From Kosakonia sacchari SP1 (lineage in GTDB: Bacteria > Pseudomonadota > Gammaproteobacteria > Enterobacterales > Enterobacteriaceae), in the NCBI RefSeq assembly GCF_000300455.3, contig NZ_CP007215.2:1984001-2048000 (forward strand): 64,000 bases of DNA, in the 5' to 3' direction. Below, piece by piece: positions 57,756 to 64,000 of this stretch. The notes beneath the pieces were generated by a model. The model searched no databases, had not been told where the DNA came from, and saw only the letters and a list, made by a program, of their open reading frames with translations. Position numbers and translations under genes: made by a program. Within the stretch, counting starts at the first letter, position 1; the number at the start of each line of letters is the position of its first letter.

Positions 57756-58769
57756 ATGACTATAGAATCGTTACTCGCTCCGGTCAGCCCGGAGCAACCG
57801 TGCGGTGAGAATCTGGAGTATGACGCCGATTTCCAGGCGATGGAGCAGGCGAGCCTCGGCAAGGCCGAGCAGCAGTTTGGCAGCACCATTATTCCCGCCG
57901 AACCGGCAGACTGGACGCGGGTGGAAAAATTGGCCACCGGGCTGCTGGCGCGTACCAAAGATATCCGCGTGATGATGGCGTTAACCCATGCGTGGACTCG
58001 ACGTCGCGGGCTGGAAGGCTATGCTGATGGTTTAATGCTGTTAGGTCAGGCGCTGGCGCTCTACTGGGATCAACTCTGGCCTTCGCTGACCGACGGTGGT
58101 GAATTCGACCCGTTTTACCGCATTAATGCGCTGGCGGGGTTAAGCGATAAATCTTCGCTGACCACCACGCTGCGCCAGGCGACGCTGCTGCGCAGCAACG
58201 GCGATGAGCTAAACGTGCGCGACGCGCAGGCGTTGCTTGACGGCAGCAAAACGGAATGTGCAGGCTACCCTGGCGGCCGGGTGCGTCTGATTGATGAACT
58301 CACGCGCGGCGGACAGCCTGGCATTGAGGCTATCTGCCAAATCGAAGGGCGTCTGCAAACGATCCGTACATGGTTGCTCGAACAACTGGGCGAAAGCGGG
58401 GTGCCGGAAATGGAACAGTTACTCAAAACGGTCGGGTTAATTGCTGGTGTCAGCCGCGCTAACCGCACGGAAGAGCAACAGGCGACAGAACAAACGGCAC
58501 CTGCGGATAGCGCGCCGCAACCAGTCGTCGCAGCGCCGCTGGCGGCGCATACCGACTGGCGAACCGCGCAGGTTACCACGCGCGCCGATGCGCAACTGAT
58601 GCTGGAAAAAGTGAAGCAATACTTCACCCAGCACGAGCCGAGCCACCCCGCGCCGTTGATGATTGACCGCGTGCAGCGGCTAATCGAACTGGACTTTATG
58701 GAGATTATTCGCGATCTGGCGCCCGATGGCGTGAATCAACTGCAAAACATCTTTGGGCGTCAGGACTGA
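57756..58769 (+). CDS. tssA: T6SS sheath-capping protein TssA
   Basis: 337 residues from the ATG at 57756; an in-frame TTG at 57750 precedes it and is unlikely. An ImpA-type N-terminal domain (PVSPEQPCGENLEYDADFQ, MALTHAWTRRRGLEGYADGLML) is followed by a linker rich in Ala, Gln and Pro (about 235-260) and a C-terminal helical domain (VQRLIELDFMEIIRDLAPDGVNQL). The short type of TssA primes tail tube and sheath growth. A 74-base gap follows before tssB. Confidence 0.93.
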   Translation: MTIESLLAPVSPEQPCGENLEYDADFQAMEQASLGKAEQQFGSTIIPAEPADWTRVEKLATGLLARTKDIRVMMALTHAWTRRRGLEGYADGLMLLGQALALYWDQLWPSLTDGGEFDPFYRINALAGLSDKSSLTTTLRQATLLRSNGDELNVRDAQALLDGSKTECAGYPGGRVRLIDELTRGGQPGIEAICQIEGRLQTIRTWLLEQLGESGVPEMEQLLKTVGLIAGVSRANRTEEQQATEQTAPADSAPQPVVAAPLAAHTDWRTAQVTTRADAQLMLEKVKQYFTQHEPSHPAPLMIDRVQRLIELDFMEIIRDLAPDGVNQLQNIFGRQD

Positions 58770-58843
58770 CGCGTACCGAGTTATGACGGCAGGCGCGTTG
58801 CCGGTCGTCAAACCTTCACCGCGCATATTCGATGGAGAACATC

Positions 58844-59368
58844 ATGGCAATAAGTAACAGTGGTCAGAAATTTATCGCCCGCAACCGTGCCCCCCGCGTA
58901 CAGATTGAGTACGACGTGGAAGTGTACGGCGCGGAGCGCAAAATCCAGCTTCCGTTTGTGATGGGCGTAATGGCGGATCTGGTAGGGAAACCGGTGGAGA
59001 ACTTACCCTCTATTGAGGATCGTAAATTCCTCGAAATCGACGTCGACAACTTCGACGAACGCATGAAAGCGCTGAAACCGCGCGTGGCGTTCAACGTCGA
59101 CAACACGCTGACCGGCGAAGGCCGTCTGAACGTCGATTTAACTTTCGACAGCATGGATGACTTCCTGCCAGACGCGGTGGCACGCAAAGTTGAGCCGCTG
59201 AACAAACTGCTGGAAGCGCGCACGCAGCTTTCCAACCTGCTGACCTATATGGACGGTAAAAACGGTGCGGAAGAGCTGATTGCCAAAGTGTTGCAGGATC
59301 CAACCCTGCTGAAATCGCTCAGCCAGTTACCGAACAGTGAAGACAGTGCGCAAGGTAAAGAGGAGTAA
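58844..59368 (+). CDS. tssB: T6SS contractile sheath small subunit TssB
   Basis: 174 residues from the ATG at 58844 (MAISNSGQKFIARNR); an ATG four codons earlier overlaps the ribosome site GGAGAAC. Family blocks: RAPRVQIEYDVEVYGAERK, LPFVMGVMADLVGKP, and a C-terminal helix (EPLNKLLEARTQLSNLLTYM) that locks with TssC. 3 bases separate it from tssC. Confidence 0.96.
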   Translation: MAISNSGQKFIARNRAPRVQIEYDVEVYGAERKIQLPFVMGVMADLVGKPVENLPSIEDRKFLEIDVDNFDERMKALKPRVAFNVDNTLTGEGRLNVDLTFDSMDDFLPDAVARKVEPLNKLLEARTQLSNLLTYMDGKNGAEELIAKVLQDPTLLKSLSQLPNSEDSAQGKEE

Positions 59369-59371
59369 ACC

Positions 59372-60874
59372 ATGAGCAACCCTTCTCAACAGCAAGAACT
59401 GCAGCAGGGCGCACAGGCCTTCAGCCAGGATGAGTTCAGCGCGCTGCTCAGCAAAGAGTTCCGTCCGAAAACGGACCAGGCGCGTTCAGCGGTAGAAAGT
59501 GCGGTGAAAACGCTGGCGCAACAGGCTCTGGAAAACACCGTCACGTTCTCCAGCGATACCTACCGCACCATTCAGAACCTGATTGCCGGAATTGATGAAA
59601 AGCTGTCGCAGCAGATTAACCAGATAATCCACCACGAAGATTTCCAGAAACTGGAAAGTGCGTGGCGCGGTTTGAGCCATCTGGTGAACAACACCGAAAC
59701 CGACGAGATGCTGAAAATCCGCTTTATGAGCATCTCCAAGCAGGAACTGGGCCGCAACCTGAAACGCTTTAAAGGCGTGGGCTGGGACCAGAGCCCGCTG
59801 TTCAAAAAAATCTATGAAGAAGAGTATGGCCAGTTTGGTGGCGAACCGTTTGGCTGCCTGGTTGGCGATTACTACTTCGACCACAGCCCGCAGGATGTCG
59901 AACTGCTGGGCGAAATGGCGCGCATCGGCGCGGCGGCGCACTGCCCGTTCATTACCGGTACTGCGCCAAGCGTGATGCAGATGGAGTCCTGGCAGGAGCT
60001 GGCGAACCCGCGCGATCTGACGAAAATCTTCCAGAACACGGAATACGCCGCCTGGCGTTCACTGCGTGAATCTGAAGATGCCCGTTACCTTGGCCTGGTG
60101 ATGCCGCGCTTCCTGTCGCGTCTACCGTACGGTATTCGCACCAACCCGGTTGACAGCTTCGATTTCGAAGAAGAGACCGATGGCGCGAACCACAACAACT
60201 ACTCGTGGGCGAACGCCGCGTACGCGATGGCAACGAACATCAACCGTTCGTTCAAAGAGTACGGCTGGTGTACGTCGATTCGCGGTGTGGAATCCGGCGG
60301 TGCGGTAGAAAACCTGCCCTGCCATACCTTCCCGAGCGATGACGGCGGCGTGGACATGAAGTGCCCGACCGAGATCGCCATCAGCGACCGTCGTGAAGCA
60401 GAACTGGCGAAAAACGGCTTTATGCCGCTTATCCACCGTAAAAACTCCGACTTCGCCGCGTTTATTGGCGCGCAGTCGCTGCAAAAACCGATGGAGTACC
60501 ACGACGCCGACGCGACCGCTAACGCCCGTCTGGCTTCGCGTCTGCCGTATCTGTTCGCCTGCTGCCGTTTTGCGCATTACCTGAAGTGCATTGTGCGCGA
60601 CAAAATCGGCTCCTTCCGCGAGCGTGACGAAATGGAACGCTGGCTGAACGATTGGGTGATGAACTACGTCGACGGTGACCCGGCGAACTCCTCGCAGGAA
60701 ACCAAAGCGCGTAAACCGCTGGCTGCGGCAGAAGTGCAGGTGCAGGAAATCGAAGATAACCCTGGCTACTACGCGGCGAAATTCTTCCTGCGTCCGCACT
60801 ACCAGCTGGAAGGTCTGACGGTTTCTCTGCGTCTGGTATCCAAACTGCCGTCGCTGAAAACCAAAGAAGCGTAA
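59372..60874 (+). CDS. tssC: T6SS contractile sheath large subunit TssC
   Basis: 500 residues. Well-conserved family sequence: FQKLESAWRGLSHLVNNTET, FGCLVGDYYFDHSPQDVELL, GAAAHCPFITGTAP and PRFLSRLPYG near the middle. TssB and TssC build the sheath that contracts to drive the Hcp tube out. Start ATG at 59372 with AAGAGGAG upstream. A 259-codon antisense frame is not a gene. Confidence 0.97.
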   Translation: MSNPSQQQELQQGAQAFSQDEFSALLSKEFRPKTDQARSAVESAVKTLAQQALENTVTFSSDTYRTIQNLIAGIDEKLSQQINQIIHHEDFQKLESAWRGLSHLVNNTETDEMLKIRFMSISKQELGRNLKRFKGVGWDQSPLFKKIYEEEYGQFGGEPFGCLVGDYYFDHSPQDVELLGEMARIGAAAHCPFITGTAPSVMQMESWQELANPRDLTKIFQNTEYAAWRSLRESEDARYLGLVMPRFLSRLPYGIRTNPVDSFDFEEETDGANHNNYSWANAAYAMATNINRSFKEYGWCTSIRGVESGGAVENLPCHTFPSDDGGVDMKCPTEIAISDRREAELAKNGFMPLIHRKNSDFAAFIGAQSLQKPMEYHDADATANARLASRLPYLFACCRFAHYLKCIVRDKIGSFRERDEMERWLNDWVMNYVDGDPANSSQETKARKPLAAAEVQVQEIEDNPGYYAAKFFLRPHYQLEGLTVSLRLVSKLPSLKTKEA

Positions 60875-60913
60875 GCCAGACAGGCCGGCTTCATTAACCA
60901 CAAGGATGTGACG

Positions 60914-61351
60914 ATGCGACAGTGCATTATGTTAGCCGGTCTGTTGTTCTGTTCAGCGTTGAGCTGGGCAGAACAGGATTACACACCGCGTGCACAGGCG
61001 TTGCCGCAGGACGATACGGCTAATTTTTTGCGCGACCCGGCGTTGCTCACCAGCCAGGATGTGAATATGTCCGGCGAGCGCTTTTTCAACGCGTGGACAT
61101 CTAAAAGCAACGAGCGCGAGCGCATTAAAGCCGATCTCTATTTATTAGGCGTGCTGGATACCACGGAAGGGACAGTCTGGTGCAGTTACCGGCGGTTCAA
61201 ATCCATCACGCTGCATGAAATTGTGTATAGCTACTTTCGCAGCTTGCCGCCTGAGAGGCTGAAACAGGCGCGCGCGTCGAGCTTAATTATCGACGCGATG
61301 ACGCAGCATCATGGTGGCTGTGAAAAAAGCACACCATCGCGCAATAAATAA
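60914..61351 (+). CDS. Exported Rap1a/Tai-like protein, candidate T6SS immunity protein
   Basis: 145 residues from the ATG at 60914, with AAGGA 8 bases upstream; a GTG two codons earlier is too close. Signal peptide 1-20 (cleavage after SWA). The mature part has FFNAWTSKSNERERIKADLYLLGVLDTTEGTVWC..., then a helix and GGCEKS at the end; the layout (helix, GVLD, a W/C pair, PPERLKQARASSLI, closing Cys) resembles the Rap1a/Tai family, periplasmic inhibitors of T6SS amidase toxins. No Tae4-type amidase is adjacent in the window. It may be an orphan immunity gene or an apparatus accessory. Confidence 0.65.
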   Translation: MRQCIMLAGLLFCSALSWAEQDYTPRAQALPQDDTANFLRDPALLTSQDVNMSGERFFNAWTSKSNERERIKADLYLLGVLDTTEGTVWCSYRRFKSITLHEIVYSYFRSLPPERLKQARASSLIIDAMTQHHGGCEKSTPSRNK

Positions 61352-61600
61352 CGCGAGCGAATTATCTGAACGTTGATAGTGCTATTTCCGTAACGCCACG
61401 TCGTTATATTGGCGTCAGAATGTCATGAATTCTTTCTCTCAATCGAGGGAATGAGTGTTTCTGAACAGATGCATAATCTTTTCAGAATCAAACGAGGCAG
61501 AGGTAAAATATGGACGGTTTTATTCGGCCCCATGCTTACCCGTTTGCCATATAAGCGCTTTTTCGAAAGCAATATTTATCATTAACGAAGAGTAAATATT
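61352..61600. other. 249-base leader region of hcp
   Basis: Two inverted repeats: ACGCCA at 61393-61398 with TGGCGT at 61410-61415, and TTCTCTC / GAGGGAA around AATC at 61434-61451. A 14-codon frame (61510-61554, MDGFIRPHAYPFAI) with AGAGG before it lies just upstream of hcp. This spacing suggests hcp has its own promoter and perhaps leader control. Confidence 0.5.
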
Positions 61601-62083
61601 ATGGCTATTGATATGTTTCTGAAGGTCGATGGAGTTACGGGTGAATCTAAAGACTCTAACCACACCGGCTGGACTGATATCACATCTTTTTCCTGGGGTG
61701 CTTCACAACCTGGAAACATGAGCGTTGGCGGTGGCGGCGGTGCCGGTAAAGTCAATTTTAATGACCTGCATGTTAACGCACTCATTGATAAATCCACGAC
61801 GGCTATCCTGAAACATTGCGCCAGCGGCAAACACTTGACCAAAGTTGAGCTGTCTGTCTGCAAAGCAGGCGGCCAGCAGGTTGAGTATGCACGCATCACC
61901 CTGGAAGATGTGCTGGTAACTTCCGTTCAGTACACCGGTGCTGACAACGGCGACACCGTAGGTGTGACCTATGCATTCCAGGCTGCGAAAGTGAAACAGC
62001 AGTACTGGGAGCAGTCCTCTTCTGGTGGTAAAGGTGCTGAAACCAGCGCTGGCTGGAACATCAAAGAAAACAAAGAAGCGTAA
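61601..62083 (+). CDS. hcp: T6SS inner tube protein Hcp
   Basis: 160 residues, the normal Hcp length. Clear Hcp family sequence: AIDMFLKVDGVTGESKDSNHTGWTDITSFSWG at the start (seen as MFLKVDGVTGESKD and TDITSFSWGASQPG), and the end EYARITLEDVLVTSVQYTG. It forms hexameric rings that stack into the tube and can carry effectors in the lumen. AACGAAGAGTAAATATT precedes the ATG. A strong terminator follows, giving a separate, likely abundant transcript. Confidence 0.97.
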   Translation: MAIDMFLKVDGVTGESKDSNHTGWTDITSFSWGASQPGNMSVGGGGGAGKVNFNDLHVNALIDKSTTAILKHCASGKHLTKVELSVCKAGGQQVEYARITLEDVLVTSVQYTGADNGDTVGVTYAFQAAKVKQQYWEQSSSGGKGAETSAGWNIKENKEA

Positions 62084-62089
62084 TCGCTG

Positions 62090-62125
62090 TGGTGAGCCCG
62101 CAAGGGCTCACCTTGTTGTTTTCGG
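62090..62125 (+). terminator. Rho-independent terminator of hcp
   Basis: A perfect 9-base-pair stem GGTGAGCCC / GGGCTCACC closed by a GCAA tetraloop, followed by TTGTTGTTTT. Confidence 0.88.
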
Positions 62126-62285
62126 CCTAATCCTTATTTTATTTTTTAATGGCTGTCTCTTTTTCATATTGAGTGAGTGACGTTGTCCCCAACAGAATAA
62201 TTAGCTACTCAAACGCAGCCGCTTTTATGAAAGCTGTTTCTTTTGAGTGCGTATAAATATTAAAGAATATTTTGAGGATGAACGA

Positions 62286-63119
62286 ATGAGTGTTATGCGC
62301 AAGGGTGATCGTGGTACGAATGTTAAAGAGTTACAGCAACTGCTGAATAAATCGGGAGCGAAAGTCGGTGAAGATGGTATTTTCGGCTTAAAAACCGAAA
62401 TTGCCGTCAAACAATTCCAGGCGAAACAGAATTTACATGTTGATGGAATTGTCGGGCGACGCACCCTTGCTGCATTAGGTAAACCGGTCACTACCCGCGC
62501 GCCACAGCCGCCTATTTCAGGCAGCGCCGGGCGACAGGCTGTCGGAGCGATGGATATTTCCGCCAGTGGCATGACCTTTATTTTTCATCGCGAAGCCTGG
62601 GCAAACAAAAGTTGTTACCTGCACTGGCCAGGTGGCGCGAGCGGCGTGACGCTCGGGCCGGGCTACGATATGAAAGAGCGCTCTGAGCAATCTATCAAAG
62701 CGAAAATGATTGAAATCGGCATTGATGCGATAACCGCGGAAAAAATCAGTAAAGCCGCCAAATTGCACGACGACCAGGCAAGTCAGTTTGTCGCCGATAA
62801 CGCGAAACTGGTGCGTCTTACCGCCGATCAGGAGACAAATTTACTGCGTGCCACCGTTCCGCCATACGTTAACGCGGTGAGAAATGGTATTTTTGTGCCG
62901 CTCAAGCAGTATGAATTCGACGCGCTGGTCTCCTTTGCGTATAACCCCGGTGGACGGCTGAACAACGTGTTTGGTTTTATCAACCGTGGGCAGATCTCTG
63001 ACGCGATGACAGAAATTAAACGCGCGAACACCAGTAAACACAAAGTTATGAAGGGTTTGATTAATCGTCGTAATTTTGAAGTGAATCTTTTCTTAAACGG
63101 CGACTACGGGACTAATTGA
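62286..63119 (+). CDS. Peptidoglycan-binding muramidase, candidate T6SS effector
   Basis: 277 residues from the ATG at 62286 with GAGGA 8 bases upstream. No signal peptide. An N-terminal peptidoglycan-binding domain type 1 (about 3-65; GDRGTNVKELQQLLNKSG, DGIFGLKTEIAVKQFQ, VDGIVGRRTLAAL) is joined by a Pro-rich linker to a lysozyme-like domain (about 90-277). Its likely catalytic set is E103 (HREAW), T122 and D128 (SGVTLGPGYD); the T-x5-D spacing is that of pesticin and the VgrG3 lysozyme domain. Lack of a signal, plus position right after hcp, fits a toxin loaded into the T6SS and released in the target periplasm. It is 3 bases before the DUF1311 gene. Confidence 0.85.
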   Translation: MSVMRKGDRGTNVKELQQLLNKSGAKVGEDGIFGLKTEIAVKQFQAKQNLHVDGIVGRRTLAALGKPVTTRAPQPPISGSAGRQAVGAMDISASGMTFIFHREAWANKSCYLHWPGGASGVTLGPGYDMKERSEQSIKAKMIEIGIDAITAEKISKAAKLHDDQASQFVADNAKLVRLTADQETNLLRATVPPYVNAVRNGIFVPLKQYEFDALVSFAYNPGGRLNNVFGFINRGQISDAMTEIKRANTSKHKVMKGLINRRNFEVNLFLNGDYGTN

Positions 63120-63122
63120 TCA

Positions 63123-63917
63123 ATGACGACTCACACTAAACAGATCGTAGCGGCAACGCTCACTTGCCTGGCGCTACTCTCTTCGGCGGCGCAGGCTGGC
63201 AATTCACCGGTACAGGGCGAGTGGCTGGTTGAGAAAGCGTTTATTAATACCGAAACAGAACGCACCCTGAACTATCAGTTCAACGATGATCGCCTTGTCG
63301 GGCGCTTTCTGAGCGTGACGCCGCAAGGCATCAGCACTTCGCTTCCGGGCGGCTCGAATTGCCAGTCACCCGCGATGAAAGAAAGCAGCAGTACGCTGGA
63401 TGCCTGGGTCGCTGCCACGCAGTCCATCCCGGAGAAAGACGCGGCGAAAACCTATGAGCTGGGATTAGACGGGAGCGCGAAAACGCTGGTCGAAAACATT
63501 ACCTGCGCATCGGGTCACTTTGCTAACGGTGATGCGGGTAGCGGCGCCAGCCTGGCATTCGTCAATCAGCGCTTACTGCTGAACTGGACGGATGGCACCA
63601 TCCTGTTGCTCACGCCGGTGGATAAAAACAGCAAACCACAGGCATCGTTTGATTGTGCAAAAGCCGCTTCCGCACCGGAAAAAGCAATCTGCGGCGATCG
63701 CGAACTGGCGTCGCTGGATAACAGCGTTGCCCGTTCTTACCGTTCGTTCCGCAAAGAAGCGGTAAGCCTGGGTAATAAAGATCTGGAAAACAAACTGCAA
63801 TCGCAACAGAAAGCCTGGTTAAGCCAGCGCAATAGCTGCAATAGCGATGTGCAATGCCTGAAAAAATCGATGAACGATCGTCTGGAAAAGCTGGCGCACA
63901 GCCTGGATGGGGTCTGA
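63123..63917 (+). CDS. Exported DUF1311 (LprI-like) protein, candidate immunity protein
   Basis: 264 residues. Signal peptide 1-25 (cleavage after AQA). About 150 residues of unrecognised sequence with cysteines (SNCQSPAM, ITCASGHF) lead to a C-terminal DUF1311/LprI-like domain (about 175-260; FDCAKAASAPEKAICGDREL, LSQRNSCNSDVQCLKKSM) with four conserved cysteines. LprI of Mycobacterium tuberculosis, which has this domain, inhibits lysozyme. The gene begins 3 bases after the muramidase stop with no clear ribosome site of its own, suggesting coupled translation. A periplasmic inhibitor that protects against the neighbouring muramidase is the simplest reading. Confidence 0.75.
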   Translation: MTTHTKQIVAATLTCLALLSSAAQAGNSPVQGEWLVEKAFINTETERTLNYQFNDDRLVGRFLSVTPQGISTSLPGGSNCQSPAMKESSSTLDAWVAATQSIPEKDAAKTYELGLDGSAKTLVENITCASGHFANGDAGSGASLAFVNQRLLLNWTDGTILLLTPVDKNSKPQASFDCAKAASAPEKAICGDRELASLDNSVARSYRSFRKEAVSLGNKDLENKLQSQQKAWLSQRNSCNSDVQCLKKSMNDRLEKLAHSLDGV

Positions 63918-64000
63918 GTCGTAGCTGGTAATAAGGGGATGGCGGGTTGCCATCCCTGCTAAGCAGTAAGACCTTGTACGTATTGCATGTGCGCCACTGG
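63918..64000. other. Right-hand edge after the DUF1311 gene
   Basis: A hairpin GGGGATGGC / GCCATCCCT (about 63936-63958) without a T run lies soon after the stop. No gene start is visible before the window ends. Confidence 0.4.

Noticed and set aside
60122-60901. 259-codon open frame antisense to tssC
   Set aside because: Mirror of the sheath protein gene; no start signal or domain.
1-64000. CRISPR arrays, tRNA or rRNA genes, insertion sequences, prophage integrase
   Set aside because: None seen: no spaced repeats, no cloverleaf-like segment with a CCA end, and no transposase or integrase frame on either strand.

Overview
The window is a chromosomal segment of a member of the Enterobacteriaceae. 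Nearly every gene up to about 48.8 kb has a close counterpart in Escherichia coli K-12, often with the same unusual start codon (GTG for mgrB, sdaA, yoaA and emtA; TTG for fadD). Codon use, Shine-Dalgarno sites and regulators (FadR, CRP, Mlc, PhoP, sigma-32) are those of an enteric bacterium. The gene order rnd next to minE, the loss of nhaB between dsbB and fadR, and a type VI secretion (T6SS) cluster beside treA point to an Enterobacter/Kosakonia/Klebsiella-like genome rather than E. coli. I cannot name the species from sequence alone.

Layout. 1-3045: letB (cut by the window edge) and letA, envelope lipid transport. 3178-7600: msrC, proQ, prc, htpX (methionine sulfoxide repair, RNA chaperone, periplasmic and membrane proteases). 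7789-14491: yebQ, kdgR, yobH, mgrB, yebO, an extra metallo-beta-lactamase-fold gene, a frameshifted yobF, cspC, rlmA and mntP with its manganese riboswitch. 14868-18072: yobD and manXYZ, the mannose PTS. 18530-31237: yoaE, pdeD, sdaA, nudL, pabB, yoaH, yoaB, yoaA, tsaB, yeaY and fadD. 31309-36965: rnd, minCDE, ycgL, ycgM, ycgN, an unrecognised membrane protein and dsbB. 37298-48774: fadR, ycgB, dadAX, cvrA, ldcA, emtA, ycgR, ymgE and treA.

48775-49754 is an AT-rich, almost gene-free junction. From 49755 to 63917 runs the first part of a T6SS locus: an SH3-like lipoprotein, tssJ, tssK, tssL (with a fused OmpA-type domain), tssM, tagF, tssA, tssB, tssC, a Rap1a/Tai-like immunity protein, hcp, a peptidoglycan-binding plus muramidase protein, and a secreted protein with a C-terminal DUF1311 (LprI-like) domain. 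The structural genes are tightly packed and probably one operon. hcp has its own leader and terminator. The muramidase and DUF1311 genes sit 3 bases apart and look like an effector-immunity pair. tssE, tssF, tssG, tssH/clpV and vgrG are not in the window and would be expected downstream.

The core part shows linked physiology: FadR sites at fadD and probably at fadR itself, envelope quality control (prc, htpX, emtA, ldcA, dsbB), and alanine/serine catabolism (dadAX, sdaA). The T6SS block is the accessory region and holds the most interesting material. No tRNA, rRNA, CRISPR array, insertion sequence or integrase was found.
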